Shown: positions 59,805 to 64,000 of the stretch, in pieces
Layout of the letters: the number at the start of each line of letters is the position of its first letter
How positions within the stretch are numbered: position 1 is the stretch's first letter
Origin: Ulva prolifera
Taxonomy: Eukaryota; Chlorophyta; Ulvophyceae; Ulvales; Ulvaceae
Length of the DNA stretch: 64,000 bases
Assembly (NCBI GenBank): GCA_023078555.1
Contig: CM041204.1
Span: forward strand, 1,522,923 to 1,586,922
Reading direction: 5' to 3'
Program-made: the position numbers and the translations under genes
The notes under the pieces: generated by a model
What the model was told of the DNA's origin: nothing
The model's database searches: none
What the model saw: only the letters and a program-made list of their open reading frames with translations

Positions 59805-59931
59805 GGTCCGAGACCCCGATCCGCTGTCATGGCGCATGCATGCACGTTTCCCTAGCTGGGCATGCACACTGCACCTGGGCACAGCAGCGACACTCAGGGC
59901 CCCGCTGCTGCAGATGTCAGGAGATCGGGTA

Positions 59932-60102
59932 CTAGTAGTAGGGCTGGACGCACTTGAGGACAGAGGCGGCGTCTCGCTGCGCCTGCAGAGCTGACATCGC
60001 TGCTTGTGCGCCAGCGCCAGTGGCGCCGGGCGGGCCACCGGCGGCCAGGCTGCTGTCGGGGGCGCACGTGACGCTCACATTCAACGGGCTGTATGTCACA
60101 TC
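59932..60102 (-). CDS. Candidate terminal exon, unknown protein, C-terminus ...VQPYY
   Basis: The minus-strand sequence gtcagcatgtgcag at 60116-60103 makes a good splice acceptor. The frame that follows runs 56 codons to a TAG at 59932-59934. It begins DVTYSPLNVSVTCAPDSS, passes through a Gly/Pro/Ala-rich stretch and ends SALQAQRDAASVLKCVQPYY. Codons are GC-rich at third positions, unlike the surrounding AT-richer DNA. The NVSVTC portion resembles the closing strand of algal extracellular modules, which would fit the module exons further upstream on the same strand, but the link is an inference. I do not recognise a named family. Confidence 0.42.
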   Translation of the reverse strand, partial: DVTYSPLNVSVTCAPDSSLAAGGPPGATGAGAQAAMSALQAQRDAASVLKCVQPYY

Positions 60103-60128
60103 CTGCACATGCTGACGCCCGTGCTCAC

Positions 60129-60185
60129 CACCTTCGTGACTGCTGCTTCCAGATTGCACAAGCCCTGTGCGCAGGATGCGTTCGC
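60129..60185 (-). CDS. Candidate small cysteine-containing exon
   Basis: The minus-strand frame here reads ANASCAQGLCNLEAAVTKV (19 codons). It ends immediately before gtgagc, a strong donor motif, in the same phase as the exon starting at 60102. The implied intron (60103-60128) is only 26 bases, too short for a typical algal intron, while direct read-through meets a stop. The segment is therefore either a real micro-intron boundary, an assembly indel or a false call. The upstream acceptor candidate is ctggag at 60191-60186, which is weak. Confidence 0.28.
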
Positions 60186-60219
60186 CTCCAGTATCATGCA
60201 TGTGACACATGCATTACAC

Positions 60220-60288
60220 GCCGCACTCCGCCTGCCGGCTCGGCGCCGTCGCGTTGCCGACGAGCCGGCAAGGCACCGTCTCGGCCAT
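60220..60288 (-). CDS. Candidate small exon or peptide, MAETVPCRLVG...
   Basis: This frame starts with ATG at 60288 and reads MAETVPCRLVGNATAPSRQA, then ECG, before a gtgtaa that is either a donor or a codon plus stop (TAA at 60214-60216). The frame is also open upstream of the ATG for about 17 codons, so the ATG need not be a start. The phase matches the segment at 60185 across a 34-base interval. Cysteine spacing with the next two segments is suggestive, but no family was recognised. Confidence 0.22.
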
Positions 60289-60739
60289 GGCGGGTAAGGT
60301 CGTCGCGTGGAGGGACTCGAGCGACGCCTCACCGCCGGCTCGTATCTCTTACGAGATGTGCACGAGACAGGCGACAGGGAGGGACAACCGTGGCGGCGGG
60401 CAGTGGTGGTGCGGTTGAAGGCACGGAAGTGCTAGCAACGACAGCGAATGCAGCCTTCACGGTAGGTGCGGCGCGCGCTCAGCTGTGCCATGTAATGGCA
60501 GGCTGCTGCTTGTGATCCTGCTTCTGCGAACCCGACAAGTGAATCAAACTCACACCAGTTTGCTGCGGTTCAGGAAGTACAGGTTTGGAAAGTACAGAAT
60601 GCGCCCCACACACATCGCCCATTGCACATGGGCGCCATGAGTACATGCACGCATTGCACAAGCGGATGTAGACGTCAATAGCATGAACGATATCTCTGAA
60701 AACTGCTGAAAACTCGACAAGCCAAACACAGCGGTGCGC

Positions 60740-60814
<75 letters not shown>

Positions 60815-60975
60815 CGGTGCGCCAGCCCACACACAGCGGTGCGCTGATTGATATCAACAGCAAGGAGGCGATCTGACCAGTACATATGCCACCTAAGCAG
60901 CGAACCAGGTGGTTGTGGCCGGAGGAAAAGCAGGTCTGAAAGCAGCAAGACAGATGGGCAGAGGCGGGGGCGCAC
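60289..60975. other. Likely intronic or intergenic DNA holding a microsatellite
   Basis: No convincing exon was seen. The stretch contains a (CA)n tract with flanking short direct repeats. One acceptor-like sequence, cttgctgctttcag on the minus strand, lies near 60955, but the frame compatible with the preceding exon candidate soon meets a stop. Confidence 0.5.
60728..60844. repeat. (CA)n microsatellite flanked by a 16-base direct repeat
   Basis: The (CA)n tract spans about 60743-60813 with one CC interruption near 60773. The 16-mer acagcggtgcgccagc lies at 60728-60743 and again at 60811-60826. A 12-base part of it occurs a third time at 60833-60844. The arrangement suggests the microsatellite expanded inside a short tandem repeat. 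Confidence 0.9.
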
Positions 60976-61079
60976 AGCGTGGCTGGATGGTAGGCGTGCA
61001 TGACGAGCCAGGCATCTTCCCCCAGCAGCTCAGGGCGCTTCATCATGGGGGTGCTGGCTCCATACATCAGTGGAGGTCT
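60976..61079 (-). CDS. Candidate internal exon, unknown protein (RPPLMYGASTPMM...)
   Basis: The minus-strand sequence aaatgcag at 61087-61080 forms an acceptor. The 104-base segment reads RPPLMYGASTPMMKRPELLG, then EDAWLVMHAYHPAT, up to a possible gtgcgc donor at 60975. Its start phase (0) equals the end phase of the candidate exon at 61547-61633. The implied intron of 467 bases has GTAAAC at one end and GCAG at the other. Residue composition is strongly protein-like, with no low complexity. I do not recognise the family. Confidence 0.4.
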
Positions 61080-61546
61080 CTGCATTTGCCTCACGTCAAT
61101 CGAGGGCAGTCCACCCAGGCCACTCCAAGACGCAGGAGACATGTGTTACAAGGACAGAGGTGGCAAGGCGGGCAGCACCACGAAAGAAGCAAGCAAAGTA
61201 AGCACACACCCAGTACACACAAGTCACCACCACATTCTCATCAAACGGCTCAGATGCGCAGACCGCCGAGTACACACCCCCACACGCAAACCAACACAAA
61301 CACAACACCCCAAACACAAACCACACCGTATTCAACACCTCAATGCCTGTCGCCTCACGACAAGACTGCGCCCAACACACTGCCGCCCAAGGCCGCCCAC
61401 GTGGGCCGCTCGACTGCCGGGGGCCGCCCCAGGCCCCAACCCTACCCCCAGGAGACATGTGTCACATGACATAGCAAGGCGGCTATCGTCGGAGATATGG
61501 TGTGGGACATTTTAACGGCATTAGAAGGTAGGATGAAACTGTTTAC
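61080..61546 (-). other. Candidate 467-base intron, C/A-rich on the plus strand
   Basis: This is bounded on the minus strand by GTAAAC at 61546 and GCAG at 61080. Much of it (plus-strand 61201-61325) is a low-complexity run of cacac, caaac and accc words, which on the minus strand is the G/T-rich composition common in algal introns. No competing gene was seen. Confidence 0.35.
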
Positions 61547-61633
61547 CGTCCTGGAGATGTCCTGGAGATAGAAGGTGTAAGGTCCCATGTGCATGTAGGT
61601 TCCATGCTCCATGAGGGCTGCAATGTGTGAGTG
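61547..61633 (-). CDS. Candidate 87-base internal exon, unknown protein (HSHIAALMEHGTYMH...)
   Basis: The minus-strand acceptor-like ctgctgcctgcgaccag ends at 61634, and a gtaaac donor starts at 61546. The 29-codon segment in between starts and ends in phase 0. It reads HSHIAALMEHGTYMHMGPYT, then FYLQDISRT. An alternative acceptor after cattgcag would trim six codons. The segment is aromatic-rich and non-repetitive, as expected of a folded domain. It joins in phase to the candidate at 60976-61079. No family recognised. Confidence 0.42.
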
Positions 61634-61739
61634 CTGGTCGCAGGCAGCAGGCAGCTTATTGTAAGTTACACATACCAGGCAATTGTATGGGAAAGCAAAC
61701 ACACCAAGCCAAACCAGTGGGCAGCAGGCAGCTAGGTAC

Positions 61740-61814
61740 CGTAGTGACTGCAGGTGGGGCATGTCCAGGGGCCTGCTGTGGCCATGCAGAAGCAGGATGA
61801 AGTGAACCTTGATC
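61740..61814 (-). CDS. Candidate 75-base internal exon, unknown protein (IKVHFILLLHGHS...)
   Basis: The minus-strand sequence cgtcctatcttcctag is a textbook pyrimidine-rich acceptor ending at 61815, and gtacct follows at 61739 as a possible donor. The segment reads IKVHFILLLHGHSRPLDMPH, then LQSLR, with phase 2 at both ends. A hydrophobic strand followed by H-G-H looks like the core of a folded enzyme, but I cannot name it. Its end phase does not match the start phase of the next candidate at 61633, so another exon or a different border is needed if they belong together. Confidence 0.38.
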
Positions 61815-62307
61815 CTAGGAAGATAGGACGAATTCGGGATAAGGTTAGCAGAAAAGTGTGCTTCCAAACAAACAAAAATGGTATACCAAGCTTGTGTGGG
61901 GAAGCAGGGTAGGCACAGGTGGGCAGGAAATCATTGCTGGCTAGCTTGCTAGCTTGTTCCATTAGGCTGTTTGCTTGCGCATGACCACGGCCTCCAAGCA
62001 TGTACTGTAGTGTCAACTGGTAGAAGGGTGCATGAGATGCTCAAAACCCTTGCTTGGCATTTTGCCATTGAGCTGGGGTTTGGGGGGGGGGGGGGGAGGG
62101 TTGGTGACAGCTGTGCAAGAAATACGGTTGCAAACTTGACCATGTGCAAGCTTGGCACTCAAAACCCAGCTGATGCAGGAGATGTGGTAGAAGAGGAAAA
62201 CCCAACAATGACAGTGGACTGTATGTGGTGTCTGAACCGCCATTTCCAACCAATTAGTGTATAAGGTTGACAGAACATTCTTGCAATCAGTGCCCAACAC
62301 TACTTAC
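61815..62307. other. Probable intron or spacer with a G15 run
   Basis: No exon could be supported. Minus-strand pyrimidine-rich acceptor-like strings occur, for example near 62105-62200, but the frames after them are poor. A homopolymer of 15 G lies at 62082-62096. Confidence 0.45.
62082..62096 (+). repeat. G15 homopolymer
   Basis: Fifteen consecutive G are followed by aggg. Length calls in such runs are error-prone, so the count may not be exact. Confidence 0.9.
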
Positions 62308-62374
62308 ATCCTACATACAAGCTGCCCCTAGACCACATCAAGCCTGAAGCGCCCACAGGAAGCGCAGGACACAT
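62308..62374 (-). CDS. Candidate internal exon, extracellular-module-like (MCPALPVGASGLMWSRG...)
   Basis: The minus strand shows gagctccag as an acceptor ending at 62375 and a strong gtaagt donor starting at 62307. The segment reads MCPALPVGASGLMWSRGSLY, then VG, ending in phase 1. The C-P...W pattern is the kind that follows the D-W-D-V strand in algal secreted modules, and its start phase (0) matches one possible end of the exon at 62759-62838. The upstream border is uncertain because the frame is open further left. Confidence 0.36.
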
Positions 62375-62550
62375 CTGGAGCTCTTCAGCCAAAACTGTTC
62401 GACCACCACAATTGACACAAAGTGATGTGCCTTTCAGTGGATATACGCATATCAGGATGCCTATGAGGATGTGGACGTGCACACGTACAGGAAAACACAG
62501 TAGCAAGGCACAAGGTTCTGGCTGTCGCTGTGAGACTGCAGGTTGTTCTG

Positions 62551-62688
62551 GGGTCTGGATGGTGTGCTACATGTCACCCGGGCATGCATACTCATGGGGT
62601 CTGGATGGTGTGCTACATGTCACCCGGGCATGCATACTCATGGGGTCTGGATGGTGTGCTACATGTCACCCGGGCATGCATACTCATG
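62551..62688. repeat. 46-base tandem repeat, three perfect copies
   Basis: The unit starts with gggtctggatggtgtgc at 62551, 62597 and 62643 and is identical in all three copies. It contains cccggg and tgcatgca palindromes. The 46-base period is not a multiple of three, and the tract sits between two candidate minus-strand exons, so it is most likely intronic. Confidence 0.95.
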
Positions 62689-62726
62689 GGAGCGGCTTTG
62701 GTTTGTTTTCATGCAGAGGTGAAGGC

Positions 62727-62753
62727 GGGAAAGGGGGAAAGGGGGAAAGGGGG
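62727..62753. repeat. G5A3 short tandem repeat
   Basis: Alternating G5 and A3 blocks form an 8-base period of about three copies on the plus strand. On the minus strand it is a pyrimidine tract just after the candidate donor at 62758. Confidence 0.85.
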
Positions 62754-62758
62754 CGCAC

Positions 62759-62838
62759 ATTCATCTGGTCCTTGTGGAAGTCGCCCATCCCCACATCCCA
62801 ATCATGGAACACAGTGGAGAACCACAGGAACCGCCGCT
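62759..62838 (-). CDS. Candidate exon, second part of a G-Y...PVYK...W module (ERRFLWFSTVFHDWDVG)
   Basis: The minus-strand sequence ctcaccctgctgcag is a strong acceptor ending at 62839. The exon starts in phase 1 and reads RRFLWFSTVFHDWDVGMGDF, then HKDQMN, up to a possible gtgcgc donor at 62758. The F-L-W-F-S...D-W-D-V pattern is the expected continuation of modules whose first half ends P-V-Y-K-R, which is what the exon at 63385-63510 encodes. Phase joins exactly if that upstream exon uses a GC donor. Such modules are found in secreted or surface proteins of algae and other protists, usually of unknown function. Confidence 0.5.
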
Positions 62839-63384
62839 CTGCAGCAGGGTGAGGTGAGATTAGCCACATGAGAGCATGACACGCTGCAGCAGCAGCAGTA
62901 GCAGAAGAGTGGTGCATTGCAGGCAGACATGGCTACAGCACTCATGGCCTCAGCTCATGGCCGCAGCTGCTCATTCCCTAGCTGCAGAACGAGGCTACTG
63001 CTTTGCAGCAAAGCAGCTCTGTCCTGGAGTTGCACCAGTGCGCCATTCTGGCTTAGGCTCACAAGACTCAGGTCACAATGGTGACTTTCGTTCTCTGCTG
63101 CTGTCCTGGGCACTGGGGAAACAACGGCGATGTATGGCATGACACCTGATCGAGCAGGTTGCTGTTATTCTATCTCAGATACATGGCCGTGCTTCTGCAG
63201 AAGGGGCAGTTTGTGGCATGGCCGTGGTGCAACACGATGCTACTGCTGTTGCAGACATGCAAGCAGTTTGCATGAAGCAGATCATGTTTGCAAGCAAGTG
63301 CACTGTGTCTGCCTGCATGCTCACAACATCGTTTGCCTGGGCGGGGATGGAACAACGGCAGAGACGCACGCAGTCTTGTCTTGC
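62839..63384 (-). other. Candidate 546-base intron with GC-AG borders
   Basis: On the minus strand the interval begins GCAAGA at 63384 and ends ctgctgcag at 62839. GC-AG introns are a known minor class. A canonical alternative, gtgagc near 63324, exists but would add about 20 codons of poor quality before the intron. A short imperfect CAG run lies at about 62883-62905. Confidence 0.35.
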
Positions 63385-63510
63385 CTTCCCGCTTGTACAC
63401 TGGATATCTTGCATAGCATCCGAGCAGTTTGTAAACCCCGTCGATGCCCCATGGGATGTTGCCGGCCCGGTTCTCATCAGCACCCTTGATTTCTATGTCA
63501 CAGGGCTGAC
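63385..63510 (-). CDS. Candidate exon, first part of a G-Y...PVYK module (CDIEIKGADEN...)
   Basis: The minus-strand sequence ggcatgtgcag forms an acceptor ending at 63511. The 126-base segment starts and ends in phase 1, a symmetric phase common in shuffled extracellular modules. It reads QPCDIEIKGADENRAGNIPW, then GIDGVYKLLGCYARYPVYKR. The C-x-I-x-V/I-x-G...G-x-Y-x-x-x-G-C-Y...P-V-Y-K-R pattern is one I associate with secreted or surface proteins of algae and other protists; I know of no established function or accepted name. The frame is open further upstream, so the 5' border could lie earlier. The next exon candidate is at 62759-62838. Confidence 0.5.
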
Positions 63511-64000
63511 CTGCACATGCCAGACACGTTCCTGCCACATACTCCTGTAGCACAACGAGACGCGGACAGAAGCCTATCTGCTCTGCAGGGCGCAATGTGC
63601 TCACAAGGCGAGAACAGGCTGCAACTAACATGTGGTCAGGGCATGCAAACGCACCCAACACAGTGGCCCAATTGTTGGTGAGCACAACAGCTGCACGGAA
63701 CATTTGCAGTGGGCGAAAGTAGATCACACATGTACGCTGTGACGTTCTCTGTCATGTTCAGTACCCACGCCCTAGGGACCGCAAGACAGACTGCACACGG
63801 ACTGTATGCATATAAATGATATGCATATAAATGATAACGATGCTTTGCAGCCGCATCCTCACCTCAATTCTCAAGCAAATGCTGCCATTGTTATGCTGTG
63901 ATTTTTTATATCATGGAGGGTGATGCATTCCCAGCGATACCAGCAGCAGATTTAGCAAGCTGTGAATTATTCGAGGCAACGGACGTGGCCACACCTGCCA
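63511..64000. other. Upstream flank with an AT-rich tandem duplication, no confident gene
   Basis: The minus-strand frame of the neighbouring exon stays open to about 63727 (reading LQMFRAAVVLTNNW and onward), but without a clear start or splice border. Beyond that I see no gene. The AT-rich 15-base tandem at 63806-63835 is the only distinct element. Confidence 0.45.
63806..63835. repeat. 15-base tandem duplication atgcatataaatgat, two copies
   Basis: Two perfect head-to-tail copies start at 63806 and 63821. Each contains tataaa on the plus strand and the palindrome atgcat. It could be a TATA-type element, but no plus-strand transcription unit can be tied to it within the window. Confidence 0.9.

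Larger units (their letters stand above)
58536..59931. other. Complex sequence without a confident gene
   Basis: This stretch is non-repetitive. Open frames are short on both strands. It could hold the 3' untranslated region of the minus-strand segment ending at 59932, but I cannot show that. One protein-like minus-strand segment (about 59455-59640) and an A-rich tract (59752-59804) are listed separately. Confidence 0.6.

Noticed and set aside
60550-60975. Minus-strand frame with long Cys-Val runs
   Set aside because: The Cys-Val run is the translation of the (CA)n microsatellite. It is not protein-like.
60909-61469. Plus-strand open frame of 186 codons
   Set aside because: It is rich in His, Thr and Pro from the CA-rich low-complexity tract and is antisense to better minus-strand exon candidates. 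It shows no recognisable domain.
62412-62871. Overlapping plus-strand frames with repeated M-x-S-P-G-H-A-Y words
   Set aside because: The repetition comes from the 46-base tandem, whose period shifts the frame. No domain or splice support was seen on the plus strand.

Overview
This window has two very different parts. Positions 1-58435 are one uninterrupted satellite array. It is built from a 14-base core (gagtcaagtccgtg) that recurs every 14 or 19 bases. The 19-base spacing adds a 5-base spacer (gagtg), so the dominant unit is 33 bases (14+5+14). The array continues beyond the left edge and is cut on the right by exactly 100 N (58436-58535). I saw no gene, transposon or unique island inside it. 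The forward strand is open in all three frames over long stretches because consensus monomers contain no stop. ATG is rare, every frame gives the same reshuffled words, and the long duplications mostly shift the frame. I therefore treat these frames as a by-product of the repeat and annotate no CDS there.

The array has higher-order structure at several scales. Zone 1 (about 1-10.8 kb) is mainly tandem higher-order repeats with periods of 965, 1667 and 1088 bases, plus a 3.1-kb segment copied 4676 bases away. Zone 2 (about 10.8-18.4 kb) is more mixed. Zone 3 (about 18.4-58.4 kb) is a mosaic of blocks of roughly 0.5 to 3.6 kb, copied at distances from 0.5 to 24 kb. Diagnostic rare monomers let the copies be traced. 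Many adjacent monomers have arms tccgtgga and tccacgga, which are reverse complements, so hairpin-capable motifs recur throughout.

Positions 58536-64000 are ordinary complex nuclear DNA with a (CA)n microsatellite, a 15-base G run, small minisatellites and short exon-like segments. The best candidates all lie on the minus strand and have splice-like borders. They include an exon pair resembling algal and protist extracellular modules of the G-x-Y...G...P-V-Y-K type (62759-63510), an unrecognised phase-compatible pair (60976-61633), and a cysteine-containing C-terminal segment ending in a stop at 59932. Whether they form one gene or several cannot be settled from sequence alone.

Organism: a eukaryote. 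Frequent tgcag-type acceptors, GC-rich exons, CA/GT-rich introns and the module type suggest a green alga (Chlorophyta, perhaps Chlorophyceae), with low confidence. The 100-N gap is a conventional unknown-size join, so adjacency of the satellite and the gene-bearing segment is a scaffolding claim and is not seen in the sequence.
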